A program made the translations under genes and the position numbers. Below are positions 1 to 11,922 of a DNA stretch of 64,000 nucleotides, piece after piece. The notes beneath the pieces were generated by a model, which saw only the letters and a program-made list of their open reading frames with translations, had not been told where the DNA came from and searched no databases. The stretch comes from Actinomucor elegans (taxonomy: Eukaryota > Mucoromycota > Mucoromycetes > Mucorales > Mucoraceae): NCBI GenBank assembly GCA_026027325.1, contig JAMSLZ010000012.1:496001-560000 (forward strand). Direction: 5' to 3'. The stretch's first letter is position 1, and the number at the start of each line of letters is the position of its first letter.

Positions 1-244
1 TCTACGTTGTGTACATACCACTATTCATAAGCATCTTGTATATTGTATTATACTGATATTTCTCTTTTCTCTACTGAGTGTAAGTCACATTAACTATTTT
101 TTCTATTATAAAAAATGTATTCGTAGCCTTTGTAGTAGTATAGATGTAAAAAGGATATATGCATCGTGAAAGTCATAGTCGTCTTAAATAGATGTTTTAT
201 GAAGTTTAATTAAGAGAACTATATATTAGACATGCATAATGGAA

Positions 245-827
245 CGATTATTTTGATTGGGTCTAGTATTGCGATAATGAAAGTTTGCAAGCTTTCGCAA
301 CTGAACAATCTCACCTTCTGCTTCTTTTATCAGGAAGGCAGCAAAACGTGTCAAATTCTCCAGTAATGAAGGTGGCCTACTGACTGTCTTTCACCTTTTC
401 ATCAGAGTTTGCTATGCTAAAGATTTTATTTTCCTTTTAGCGAGGTCTCGATCTCTTCCTTCTTCACTTAATATGTCTTGTTAGTATCACATCCCAAATC
501 TTGTCTTGAGGTATGGATATCGAGAATTAAAGTTTGGTGTCTTTTATTCACTTTTGAGCCTAGACATCAATTTCAGACATTTGCCTTGGAGCACCATAAT
601 GTAGAATATTATTGACACAGCCTATTGTTCGCCTTTTTTTTTAAAAAAATAATCGCGTGAATCACAGAGATGGGAATACGCATTAGTCGAGAGATCTGGG
701 CGTGCTTCATACCAGATTCATAGCGCCCAATAATGCATCCTTTATCGAGCTCGGAATAATCAGTGTTTGGAGTATGATTAAATTCGATCTTTTTAGAGGC
801 TCTGCTTGTAGTATCTGACTTGGGCAC
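245..827 (-). pseudogene. Relic of a Tc1/mariner-like transposase (HTH region plus fragments)
   Basis: The reading frame at 827..609 encodes a 72-aa piece with a helix-turn-helix of the Tc1/mariner N-terminal type: the core KGCIIGRYESGMKHAQISRL is followed by MRIPISVIHAI, matching the family pattern (G-x-I-I-G-x-x-x-x-G-x-x-x-x-x-I-A/S-x-x-L, then a recognition helix). The frame stops at 609. Shortly downstream another frame reads GAPRQMSEIDV, similar to the linker motif that usually follows. Near 400..245 a third piece reads RPPSLLENLTRF and then QLRKLANFHYRNT, resembling the second DNA-binding subdomain. No DDE catalytic domain is visible before the window edge. I infer a broken, non-functional element. 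The HTH assignment is by eye; the downstream fragments are weaker. Confidence 0.5.
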
Positions 828-1109
828 GATGGGTAGAAAAAGTGAATTTATATTTTAAAAGATTACTGAATTATGTAATCCGAGCATGAAAGGTTGCTTA
901 CACCAAAACATATAAAAGGGCGCTTATTGTAGTCACTTCCATATAGAATGAGAATTTTGTTCTAATACTATTGGCTGAATGCTTCTCACCTATGGCCATG
1001 CTGCTCGATTTTATCTGCACTTGAATTCCTTATAAACTGGAGCGATACAATCCTAAGACATCTTTTTTTTTATATATTCCACCAAGGCAATATTATACAA
1101 TCAACAGCC

Positions 1110-2277
1110 ATGGCCTCATCGTTCAGAGACAGAACTAACGAGTTTTACTCCATGTGTGAACGTATTCGTTCAAGGGCCCACACACCTACTTCTATACTGG
1201 AAAGAAGAGCACTTTTGTCTCCAGAACCTTCTAATGCCAGTATCAAAACCAACAATAAAAAGAAATCACCTCATGCACGCTCCGAGTTTTCCATGATGGC
1301 AGCAGAAATTAGTAGACAAATCACCAATACAGCTGGTAAACTCGAGAAACTGACGAGATGTAAGCACATGCAAACATATTTTACGCAGAAACTCACCAAA
1401 AGCTTATAGTGGCAAAACGAAAGACTTTATTTGATGATAAGCCAGTCGAGATTAGTGTGAGTTACTGACCTAGAAAGAGAGACAGGATCGACGTATTGAC
1501 TTGTTTTATTTTTAGGAACTGACATTTATCATTAAACAAGATATAGCCAAGCTCAACAAACAAATTGCTATGCTTCAGGATTATACAAAACATCAAAAAC
1601 AGGCGTCAAAACAAGCTACAGAGCACACATCCAACGTAGTAGTTGCTTTACAAAGTAAACTAGCAGATACATCCATGAGCTTCAAGGACGTTTTAGAAAT
1701 TCGGACCGAGAACATGAAAATGTCAAAAGACAAAAGAGATCAGTTTTTGTTTTCTGCAGCAGAGCAAGTAAATAAAGATCCCAGTCTAGCCAATTCACCT
1801 TTAATGAAATCGCGTCGACGCAATTTGGACCAAACAGCCTTAGATGAACAGCAAGTGCCACAGCAAGAGCAGGAATCTACGTTATCACTTGGTATACCAA
1901 TGATTACTCAACAACAGCAACAGGAGATGATGGTATTGGAACAAGATAGATACATCGATCATCGATCATCCGCTATAGAGAGTATTGAAGGTACTATAGC
2001 AGAGTTGGGTGGTATATTTCAACAATTAGCAACCATGGTGGCAGAACAAAGAGAAACTGTCCAAAGGTTAGTCTGATTTATATTTGATAGCATGGATTAT
2101 AACTGTTTTGCTTGGTGTAGGATTGATCAAAATACGGATGATATTGAGATGAATGTCATGGGAGCTCAGAGGGAGTTATTGAGATACTATACCAGTATTA
2201 GTTCAAATCGATGGCTAATCATAAAGATATTTGTCACCATCGTCTTGTTCTTTTTACTATTTACATTTATTGCTTAA
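1110..2277 (+). CDS. SED5: Syntaxin-5 / Sed5 t-SNARE (Qa-SNARE of the cis-Golgi)
   Basis: Qa-SNARE acting in ER-Golgi and intra-Golgi membrane fusion. I join four exons: 1110..1359, 1410..1456, 1516..2066 and 2121..2277, giving 334 aa, close to yeast Sed5. The N-terminus carries FRDRTNEFY, the short peptide by which Sed5 binds its SM protein Sly1. A helical Habc region follows (TLFDDKPVEIS, then ELTFIIKQDIAKLNKQI). The SNARE helix ends in EQRETVQRIDQNTDDIEMNV, with the zero-layer Gln at about residue 282. A tail anchor of about 20 hydrophobic residues (314-334) follows, with only a couple of residues behind it. The third intron splits the Arg codon directly after the zero-layer Gln. The gene converges on the COMPASS subunit gene, with 328 bp between stops. 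Confidence 0.93.
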
Positions 2278-2605
2278 TACAATAGAATATACTACTAATA
2301 AACAAAACAGAGATCGTCATTAGTTCTCTTGTTTGTGGCAAATGTTTCCATCTACGAGAGCGAGATTAGATATACAAATGGCCTTATTAGAAAGCCCGTA
2401 TTTATTATTTCATATAATACCGGCTAAATGGTTGTTATGACAGTCTGCATTACCTGATCATAGCCACTACTGTTGGTATGAAGATCTCTATTTATCTCAT
2501 GTTTGACAGGTCTGATTGCTCTGCTTAATTACAATGCATACGCATTCTAGAAGTCTCAATATATTGTATACTACTTTTTTTTTATTATTATTATTATGAT
2601 TATTA

Positions 2606-4184
2606 TTATTTAAAATGATGAATCGTTCCATTCTCAAGAAAATCAACTAAATCAACTTCTTCGCGTCTCTTTTTCATACGGGCCTTGATTTGCTGACGTT
2701 CTCTTTCAAGCATGGTCAAGATAACAAATTGTTCAGACCGCTCTTGCTCCAATTCAGATGTTTTCAGCTTTTGCCAGTTGAGATGTTTACTACATTTTCT
2801 GTTTTGCTGGCAAATACTGAAGACTTTGGAAGGTGTGATGTTTTCGCCTTGTGCATCTGTCAGTAGATGATCACCACCTTCTTGTTCCACCACTGCATGC
2901 ACCTTCTCCCATAACGTATCAGGCCATGATAATCTCGAGTCAAATCCACACACATCATCTTTGGTATTTTGTATCAATAGGTTCAGTAACGCAGATTTCT
3001 GTTCGCCCATAGCTATCATGGCTTTCGCATGCAACTTTTCTTCCTTGACGCGAGACAGTCGAGACCGATCATCTAAATCAGCAAAGCTACTCAATTTACT
3101 GCGAGACAGAGGGTTATAAGGCTGTGGTTCTTCAAAGGGAAAACTGGCAGTTGCGTTTTGCTTTTTGAGTTCGGCTAGTTCAATACGGGCACGTGCAACT
3201 TGCATACCACACGTATCTGCACAGTATTTACTTAGATGTCCTTGATGCGTACCAATTCTTGCTGGTTTTGCACATGCGGGATTAGCGCACTTTGGTTTCC
3301 AAGAAGTCTTCTTTCCTGTAACTATTATATACATTTTAGTAACACGAGCCTTTTTTTTTTTTTAAAAAAAAAGTAGACAGTTCACTTACTTTTGGAGCAA
3401 TTCTCACAGAAATAAAGATCAATAAATTCGCCTTGCTTTTCGCTAATTTCAATACATTCGCCATGGAACCATTGGTCACATTTATCACATGCAATCATAA
3501 ATCTCGGTACATCATAGGGTCTTTTACAAATACAATAGAGTGTATCATTATCTACGGGAGGTCTTGGTGCTAAACTGGAAGTCTGTGATGGAACAGAAAG
3601 AATCGGAGGAGGCGTTGGCGTGGACGGTGTATCAGGTAAAGAAGACCCTTCGCTTGCGAATGAAGATTTTGAGTCGGCATGTTTGTGTAATGGAGGTCTA
3701 CCTCGTTTGACTTTTTTTGTTGGCTACACAATAAAGTATGGTTAGTTATGAATCAATAGTTAAACTTGGTGTTCGACTTTACTCGATTAGCTGGCACGTC
3801 TTCTTTTTCCATTCGTTTTCCATCTTGTTTTACACTTGTTGTGTTTGTATATTGTTTTTTGAATAAGGATTTGGAAATGGAGGTCGTTAGATTTGTTAGA
3901 GTAGATAATTTTTCTTCATCAGTTTCAGTTGTGTCGCCTCCATTATCAGATACAATAGGATCTTCTTGAACAAATGAAGAACTGGAAGAAAAAGGGTATG
4001 GTTGCTGCTGCTGTGGGTATGGAATCTTTTGTTTATAATGTTCTTCTGGTGTTTCTACAGGTTGCCATTTCAACACTGGGCCAATACGTTTTCGTAGCGG
4101 TAAACGATTGGCATTATTATTATTATTTGTATTGGGCTCTAATGGACGTAACAGTACATCACTATTTTCAACTTGTTGCGACAT
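2606..4184 (-). CDS. SPP1: PHD-finger subunit of the Set1/COMPASS complex (Spp1 / CXXC1-like)
   Basis: Predicted reader subunit of the H3K4 methyltransferase complex. Three exons are read on the minus strand: 4184..3783, 3723..3390 and 3315..2606, giving 481 aa. The N-terminal 190 residues are disordered with Asn, Gln and Ser runs, and an AT-hook-like KRGRPP lies near residue 140. A PHD finger lies at about 197-245, with ligands in YCICKRPYDVP, MIACDKCDQWFHGECIEI and YFCENCS. It is followed directly by the C-terminal Cys-rich domain of this family (CANPACAKP, then SKYCADTCGMQVARARIEL), the combination seen in Spp1 and CFP1. No CXXC DNA-binding finger is visible, as in yeast Spp1 and unlike animal CFP1. 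The first intron begins GTAAAG after an Arg codon and contains ACTAAC; the PHD and C-terminal exons are joined in phase 1. Confidence 0.88.
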
Positions 4185-4186
4185 GA

Positions 4187-5701
4187 TTAATAGAAAAATT
4201 TTTTTATAGTAATGAGATTGGATGTAGAAACTTCACTAATCAAGATAAAGGGGTGCTTTCTTTTAATATAAAGGGACTTGATTGCGTAAAGAAGTGCAAG
4301 GGGGGCTTCAGCTAAAGGCGTCGAGTTGATAAACAGAAGAAAGGAATAAATGATTAATAAGTGAAGCTGGTACTACACAACCAACAGCTATACCGTCGGG
4401 CTTAATATGGTTAACATGCTTCGATCTTCAATATCAACCGAAAGTTTTTGATTGGATCATTCAAAATAAACAGTCGCATTCACTAGAATCTATTGGAATA
4501 AATAGCACTTTCTTACAAGTCGATTGCTTGGTCTCTAGAGTATGCAATAGGATGAAATGTTGGATTCCCTTTTGGTTCCATGGTATCGAATTATTTATCT
4601 AGTGCTCTACTTGTGCTTTTTAACCCCAAGCGAAAGGCAAATCAGTTTTACCGTTGATTTTATATTGGAAGATCAGGCGACTGTGGAACACCAGGGCACA
4701 AAAAAAAACACACGCTTTTCATTTAGTATTGAAAGCATCCTAGATCAGACTCGAAACTTGACTGTTGTTATGTGCACGCTGATCATTTTTTGTTTTTGTT
4801 TTGTTTAGTGGAAGACAAAGGTTTTACTTGATAAGGATCCTGAATTAACATTCCAGCTAAAGTAACATGAATGATTCAGCCAAATCGACATTTTACCTAG
4901 CTCACTCATGAAATTTGGGTTTGGATTAATGTGTGCTATGCTAATTCTTTTAAACTGTGCCCGATAAAAGATGGTGCTCATCAATTAGGCATTATATAGG
5001 GCTAATAAACGGAGAAAAAAAAAGAAAGAGGAGGAGCGATTTAAGCACAATGATCTTTGTCTTCCGATGTCTTCCGATTTCCGTCCTAAGTTGTGGTTTT
5101 GATTCAGAACTCTATACAAAATTTCAAATTGAAGTCTAGAAGATGCATAGAGCGAGTTATCCACTTAATGATTAATATGACATACGGCAATGCGAATTTG
5201 TTTTTCAAATAGTGTACATTTTGTTAAGGGTTTTAAAAAAAGAAAAATTTAGCTCTAAACCAAACAATTGATGCTGTTGTAAAGTTTAATAGCGTTTGGT
5301 AACTGCATACCTATAGAGCTATGAAGGTCAGATCAGCCGAAAAAAAATATTGCGTTCTATTATTTACTTGTATATCCTAGTGAATTGTTAAAGTAGGTAG
5401 CAATTAAAAATTTCAATATTGTTTTGACGAGATAAATCATAGTATTAGATGGTAGGCTTTCTACTGAATAAGCAATAGCCAATCAAAACAAAAGGATCCA
5501 TGTATCGGATGCGCAAACCAGACGCAGGTCAGTAAATCCAGTTATGCGTAAGAAACGCCACAAAAAAAAACTTTAGTATAATACACGTTTTTACTGCTTT
5601 TATAATACATTACGCGAGAAAGTCATCATACATACCATCAATTTAGAACTAACGGTTAATTTTTTGAAAAGGAATCTACTAGAATATAATTTAAACCCCT
5701 C

Positions 5702-5737
<36 letters not shown>

Positions 5738-6110
5738 CAAACTTGCGCACTCGAGTAAATCACATCCATAAAAGCGCCTCAGATGATACTCTAACGGATA
5801 TACTCTAGTGAGTATATCCAGAAGAAAAAGAAGCTTTTTAAGGCCATTTATGTTATAAAATAAGAGTCTGAATTTACATTGGACAGATCAAATATGCATA
5901 CTAGGCTGTTTTGTCAAATGACGCGTTTCTGTGTAATTATTTAATAGGCTCAAATATAAGATCCTCGGCCACTTATACCGTGTAAACTCCCAGGAAGTAA
6001 GATGTCGTGATATACATAACATATTTTATTTTCAAACTTTAAGATACATAGGATATACATTTACAAGGTTAAGGACTACTATCGAGTTTGAAATAAGGAC
6101 TTTTTTGAAT
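4187..6110 (+). other. Gene-free spacer between the COMPASS subunit and thioredoxin genes
   Basis: About 1.9 kb with no convincing gene. It contains the 5' flank of the COMPASS subunit gene, scattered short open frames (one of 83 codons at 4557..4808 without family features) and a 32-nt T run at 5706..5737. The last 100 bases are the 3' flank of thioredoxin. Confidence 0.6.
5706..5737. repeat. T32 homopolymer
   Basis: An uninterrupted run of 32 T residues in the spacer, following a C/T-rich stretch. It is one of seven A or T runs longer than 20 nt in non-coding parts of this window. The run length is prone to sequencing and replication error. Confidence 0.9.
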
Positions 6111-6481
6111 TTAAGCAAGGAACTCCTTGATCTTGGCTTCAATATTGGGAAGGTTAGCACCAACAACTTCACCAATCTTTTGACCATTCTTGAAGTACAT
6201 GATGGTAGGCATAGCGCGAACTTGGTATTCAGCAGCAACATCCTATATCAAACACATCAATAACCTTCTACTATTTATTTTCCTTCCATACTTACAGCAA
6301 CTTCATCAACGTCAACCTTGGCAAAGACAGCATTACTGTATTGTTCGGTGAACTTGGCCAACTTGGGAGCAATCAATCTGCAAGGACCACACCACACGGC
6401 GTGGAAATCAACAATAACAAGCTTATCTTGTTCGATCAATTGCTTGAATTCAGCGAGGTTCTTGGGTTCTTGGAAAGTCAT
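6111..6481 (-). CDS. TRX1: Cytosolic thioredoxin
   Basis: Small disulfide reductase that passes electrons from NADPH via thioredoxin reductase to peroxiredoxins, ribonucleotide reductase and PAPS reductase. Two exons are read: 6481..6296 and 6242..6111, giving 105 aa, the normal thioredoxin length. The active site is AVWCGPCR with cysteines at residues 31 and 34. The buried Asp is in VIVDFHA, the central strand reads VFAKVDVDEVA, and the cis-Pro loop is RAMPTIMYF followed by KNGQKIGEVVGAN. The intron separates VDVDEVA from DVAAEYQV. No targeting peptide is seen, so I infer a cytosolic form. The gene lies tail-to-head with the SAP-domain gene on the same strand, 283 bp apart. PAPS reductase is an electron acceptor for thioredoxin, so it feeds the same sulfate-assimilation pathway that needs siroheme (gene at 48.2 kb). 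Confidence 0.95.
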
Positions 6482-6764
6482 TTTAGTAGTGTAGTTTGAT
6501 CAAAAAGAGAGAAAATATAGGCTTGGACTTTTTTTCGAGGTTTATTTATACAAAAAAAATTTCTTTACTTTTTCCATGGGATATTAGTAATGACGCGATT
6601 CAGCGTGTTCATTGGGTCAATCTTTTGCAATAGCTTATTAATTCCAATACCCGCTTGGTTCGTTATTATTAATTTGATTTATGTATATGAAAATGTGTAT
6701 AATGGGGGGGGGAAGGGCTTTATAATAAATGTACATGGTAGTTTGGATATGTATAGATGAAAGG

Positions 6765-8927
6765 CTAGTGTGGCTGTTGATAATATGTGTTGAAATTACT
6801 ATTATCATCCAACTTGAACTCAAAGGCAGAAGCTTGCTGTTGACTATTCAATAGCGCCAAGATCTGTTCATTTGATAATACTACATCATCACTATAAAGA
6901 GGTTGTCCAATCATTGCTGCCGTATTCATATTATGCGTACCTAATCAAAAGATGAGTAAGATTGCTACGCTCAAGTATTAGTCATTACCTTGTTGCAGTA
7001 ACAGCTCCAGTGCTGTTGGATCTGTCCAATCCATATTGCTATGATTATAATTGCTATTGCTACTGTCATTGTTTGTAGTATTGATTTCCGAATAACCGAT
7101 GTCTTCTTCTTTGATAGGAGGATCCCCACCGCCCGCATAATAACTGTCGAACGGATTGATGTCTTCCTCTCTATCTGGAGTAGCCAATGCAGAAGACATG
7201 AAAGGCTTATATGTTTTGGGATTGTTGTAATAGCGACCTGTTGGCGTGGTTGCTGTTCTAGACGCGGTTGAGTACGAAGATGAAAGCATCATACTGTTAC
7301 TGCTGCTGTTACTGGGATAACTGGGTTGAGTTGATTGATTGTTGTATGGACCTGGAGAAGAGGCCAAATCGTTGTTGCTAGAAGGAGCCGAAGTCGAGTA
7401 CTCGTGATGAACAGGCTTGGGGGAACTGCTAAGGCGAGGAGAATAAGGTGAATAACGCCTTGATGAAGAAATATTAGCAGGTGGCGACCCAATATGCATA
7501 TTAGCTATTGAGCGATGCAATTGGCCTCCTGGTGAACCTGGCGGCAAGAAGCTTGGCATCGACGAAGGTGACGACGCAGCAAAACTGCTATCATGATGGC
7601 TGTTTTGCTGGATGGTGACAGGTGAACTAGCGCCTTGAAAGGACCGTGGTCTTTGTTGCTGCTGAGGAGAATCAGGATAGTTACCGCTGAAAGAACGCGA
7701 AAATGGTAATGGTTGAGAATGTCGATGGTTACGGGCACCACCAGGGCTTCGACCTCCTTTAGCAATCTCACGTTCCTCTTGTAACCGCTGTAAAAGGATT
7801 GCCTTTTTACCAGTAGCCGGTTTACCTCTTTGTCTTAGCATTTCCTTTAACTCGGACACCGTGATATCATCAAAGTCCACTTTATCTAACTGACTGTCTA
7901 GTTGCTTTTGGTGCGATTCTGCATCAAAAGGCTGAGGATTATTTTGACGCGCAACGCGTTGGATTTGAATAGGCATCGTGCGTGAAGGAAATGAAAATGA
8001 TAAACTATTTGTTGGTGGTGTGTTGTTGACATTGTTATTGGGATCTTCACTAGTTAACCCACCAATAGCAACTGAAGGAGTTTTAACGGCGGTTGGTGTA
8101 TTAATAGCTGGCATGGGCGATGTAGATAAGAGCTGCTCCACAGGTTTCGCGTGGGTGTTATTCAAAGGGGCTATTAAGGTTTGATCATCTTGATATGCTG
8201 ATACAGGAGAAGGTGATTTCTGTTGTTGCTGTTGTTGAGGTATAGGCGATGCTGAAGCAACAGGCTTTTTAAATGCCTTATTGTTCATCAAAGGCTGCTG
8301 CTGCTGGTTTGGTTTACGCGCATAATTCACTCGAAAACGAGCTTGTAGTTCATTAAATCTTCGCTGATGATCAATCTTGGTATCATCTTCTTGCTGATCT
8401 GCAGAGGATTTACCTACCACCTGTTGGCGTCGATTATTTGATCGCTTTTGCTGCTTGTTTTTGCTATTTTCTTCAACGGTATGCGCAGGCAAACTGTTGT
8501 TGGCTTTACTGCTAGTCTCCAAATTTGGCTCAAGAAGAGAAGCTTGTACATTGGTTGGATTTGCGGCTATTTCTTGTGCCTCATCTTTTCTTAAGCGGGT
8601 ATGCATTTCTTTTTGTTGGTCTTGTAGAAGTTGGTGTTGGCGTACGAAGTTTGGGTCAGATAACAATATAGCTTCTTGCGGATCTGTTGGTTCTTGCTGT
8701 TGATAAAAGTCCCAGTTAGGGTTATTGTTCATATTGAATAGTGGCTCATTAAGCAAACTATTGGGGTCAAAGTGATGATGATTATTCAAGAAGTCAGTTG
8801 GTAGTTCTTCCAATGTACTTGGGTCAAGTGGTTGACTAAATAACGGCGAATTGGCAGCATCGTAATTGCTATGCACATTATTACTGTTGGTGTCTGTTTG
8901 ACTATCGTTGCTGTGATAGTAGTACAT
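6765..8927 (-). CDS. Large low-complexity SAP-domain protein
   Basis: Two exons, 8927..6989 and 6940..6765, give 704 aa. The intron splits a Gly codon (LLLQQ, then GTHNMNTAAM). The only clear domain is a SAP motif at about residues 352-388 (DITVSELKEMLRQRGKPA, then GKKAILLQRLQEER), a helix-extended-helix that binds AT-rich DNA in many chromatin, repair and RNA-processing proteins. The rest is disordered and rich in Asn, Gln, Ser and Pro, with several basic patches and an acidic, Asn-rich C-terminus. The domain suggests a nuclear DNA-binding or transcription-related role; that is inference. I cannot assign a yeast orthologue. Myocardin-type factors also carry a SAP domain, but I see no RPEL motifs or leucine zipper. 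The start is the ATG opening the long frame. Confidence 0.8.
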
Positions 8928-8929
8928 TT

Positions 8930-11922
8930 CTCTTCTGTTTCTGCAAGTGTTTCTTGGAAAAGCAAGTTATCAAGTTGGTTTTAGAACACCAAGAATAACA
9001 AAAGTAGAAAAAATGAAACTAAAAAAGATTCTGTGTCTCAATCTCCCAATTGTGAGACTAACCAAAATCCGGCGTGCTGTATCTTTTCCAAATGAATATG
9101 CATCTTTTGTCTCAAAATAACTGTGTGATTGTCTCAAAAATAAGGATACCTTGGTCAAAAAATTGCGTCTGGCTAAACTTTGGGTAAAACTGAAAGACGG
9201 TTGACTAAAGAAAAGCTACATAGCAACTTATTGATACTAAGTGGTTGAGGCATAGCAACGGGAACTGTCGAATTCTCGGTTTATATCTGCTAAAAGCAGT
9301 CAAGAAGCAGCCAATAGTCACTGTACTACCTACAATTGATGAGCCGCTCTATATAGCATTTATACTAATTATTCACGCGCTATCTGGATAAAATCCCATG
9401 CACTTTTTGGATATAAAATTTCGTACATTAATAAGAAAACTTTCGTTCATTGTTAAAAAAGGATTTCGTATAGTTTCTGAATGAAAATTCGCCCATTTAT
9501 ATCCAAATGTAGTATAGAAAAGTTATTTACTAGGTCAACAAAATCATAATATTGAGGATTCCAAGCAATTTTTCGGTTTAAATGTAATATAATATTAATT
9601 TAGTTTCGAACACTATCATTCGAAAAAAAAGCTAATTGCTTGTCTATTTTCTGTATATTACAATGAATTTTATTATTGCATAAGTATAGTGATATACAAG
9701 CATATAATGAACAACGATAAAGAGGGCTTATGTTCTTTTCATAAAATGATTGACGAATGAATTTTACCTACTTCGCATAGTAATTTTTAGTAGGTTCATT
9801 TTGAAATCAAGATCGTAAAGATGATTACCATAGCAGGAGCTACTATTTGACCAGACAACCATTTCAACTACTATGCAGTCTCATCTACAATATGAATGTA
9901 TCGACAAGCTCTATCGATATCTATTTCAAGCACGAACAAGACATATTTATCCAAGTTAATATAATGTGCAGTATATACAAGCGATTCGTTACCTTTAGAA
10001 ACGACTTTCCAATAACCAATACAAGAATAATGTGACACTGTACTATCTGCTGCTGCCAAGCATATCTCATGATAATACTCCAACACTAGATAACGCAAAA
10101 ATCATAAGGATATAGCAGAACGCATGAGCTTGTTGAAAAGAAAGTTGGTTAAGCTGACTGAACTGTCTCATTCAATGCTACAGTACTACTATGGATCCTG
10201 ATGAATGACTAGTTTTCTCCTAATGTCTGATGTCAAGAGCCTACCAGAGGTGTTGGATTGTGCAAGTTGCTCAAGGAAAATGGGTTTCAAGTGTATCTAA
10301 TGAACAGATTCAGAATAAGCCGGTGCTGCCTATCATGTTAATGCAAGTGTCTTGAAACCTTCAAAATGGCTCCAAATCCGCTGCCCTAAATGCATCAAGT
10401 AAACCGTTGAGTTTTCCAATATGGATTATTAAGATATATTTATCACTTCATTGGTTAAACATCAACAATCACTTTTATTTTGATAATGGATATACAAATT
10501 GAAACTGTAGACAAGCTATTCGTCATCGTGTAACTTGCCTTCAAGTTGATGGACTCCCTTACCATTTATGGAATTGCGATTAAGCTGCTTGTCTAAACAT
10601 GATAGTTAATTTACAGTTCCTACTCGGTTCCAATGTAGTACTGCTGGGCCTATACAGAGAAGTAGAAGAAGACTAAATAGATATCAGCAAGATCAAGAAA
10701 TCAGTAAAAAATTCTGATTTGAATATCTCTAGACTACACAAATACAAGGAGACTTATAATTTCATTACATGCCAGTTATACATTATTTTTTTTTAGAACT
10801 CGATGGTGTTCCTTTTTCTAGAGATCTTTCGATTATTTTATCGGTGAACTCTTCATTTGTTGTTGTCACTATAATTGTTGTATATTCCAGGGTCTGCTAG
10901 GTTAAAGTTTTTAGTGTTTGGTTGTTTAGATTTCTTTGATACAATAGCTTTCTCGGCAGGCTTATGAGCCAAAAAAAAAAAAACCTCCCTGCTGGCTTAT
11001 TGTTGTTTTAAGAATAATGTTAGGACCTGCAATCTCTATTGGATCAAAAACTTTATCGCCATGTTTGTCGAAAATAATTATCCTGTACTTAATAAAAAAA
11101 AGGTGTTTGTCGTTTCATAAATCTTAAATAAAAGCGAAAAAGTATAAAGTATTAGAAACTACAGTGACAGTTTAGTTTTATAGCTCCCAATAGTTTGAGT
11201 TAAAACCTCAGCTAGCATTTTAGTCTATACTTAAAGCGACAATTTGGCTAGTAAATACTTGAGATATTATATATGAAAGAGAAAATGAGATAATGCCGCA
11301 ATGATCAGTCCAAAAAGTTTGTTTGCTTGAAGATGCATGTTTAAAAAAGGAATAATGATATCTGAAGCATGAGTTTCTTGTAATGAAAATATATCAAACT
11401 TATTTATCGACATTATATCATCCAAAAATCAATATCGAATTTTTCACCAGCCAACTGTACGTCCATTGCTGAAGAAGAGGAGGAAAATGTAGTAGCATGC
11501 TCCAAGAGCCGTGCTTACTACACTAGAGTCCGAGTCGAAGGCAGCAAAGATTGTTGTAGGTACGACCAACAGCTAATTTTATGGACCGACAAAATCCACC
11601 TCACCAACTATATTTGCCAGTTAGTGAAGATTGTTTCAACCGCCGCTCTACGTGACTTTGGTTAGGACCCAGCGCAAGGAAATTCAATCAAGTCAATCGT
11701 CAACATTGGTGTATCCATCGATCCTCCTTCAAATTACATCCATCCGTCGCGTACGTACAAGCAAAATGATCATCAAATCCATGTCTCGAATCAGCAATCC
11801 ATGATATATCATTGTGTCTCGAACGAGGGAAACACTTGCAAGAATGGATTGATTGATTCTGTTGGATTTTTGATATGGTGCATACGACCATGAAAACTAA
11901 TTCTCTCTAATTCTATTTTAGC
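8930..11922 (+). other. Gene-poor spacer between the SAP-domain and P1 genes
   Basis: About 3 kb, strongly AT-rich, with no intact gene. It holds the promoter side of the SAP gene, a decayed minus-strand reading frame at 10783..11218 (listed separately), and the promoter and 5' leader of the ribosomal P1 gene. The leader ends in TTCTATTTTAG one base before the P1 start codon, which suggests an intron in the 5' UTR. Confidence 0.5.
10783..11218 (-). pseudogene. Decayed coding sequence of unknown family
   Basis: Three consecutive minus-strand blocks read like protein but lie in shifted frames. From 11218 the first reads MLAEVLTQTIGSYKTKLSL, then a stop. From 11118 an ATG opens 52 codons that include IIIFDKHGDKVFDPIEIAGP and NIILKTTISQQGG, running into a T/A homopolymer. 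In another frame after the homopolymer comes HKPAEKAIVSKKSKQPNTKN, then NLADP. A further one-base shift leads to YTTIIVTTTNEEFTDKIIER and a Lys-rich end with stop at 10783. The composition (Lys, Glu, Thr, few Leu runs) differs from the AT-rich spacer around it. I infer a gene or transposon ORF broken by small indels; the family is not recognised. Chance frames remain possible. Confidence 0.35.

Noticed and set aside
4557..4808. 83-codon open frame with hydrophobic start
   Set aside because: No homologous motif, no splice-linked continuation, and composition like spacer.
6032..6241. 69-codon frame overlapping thioredoxin exon 2
   Set aside because: Out of frame with the conserved thioredoxin C-terminus, which reads cleanly in the spliced frame.
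10200..10730. Plus-strand frame with protein-like blocks and CASC/CPKC pairs
   Set aside because: About eleven stops in 177 codons, close to what random sequence of this composition gives. The zinc-finger look is not enough.
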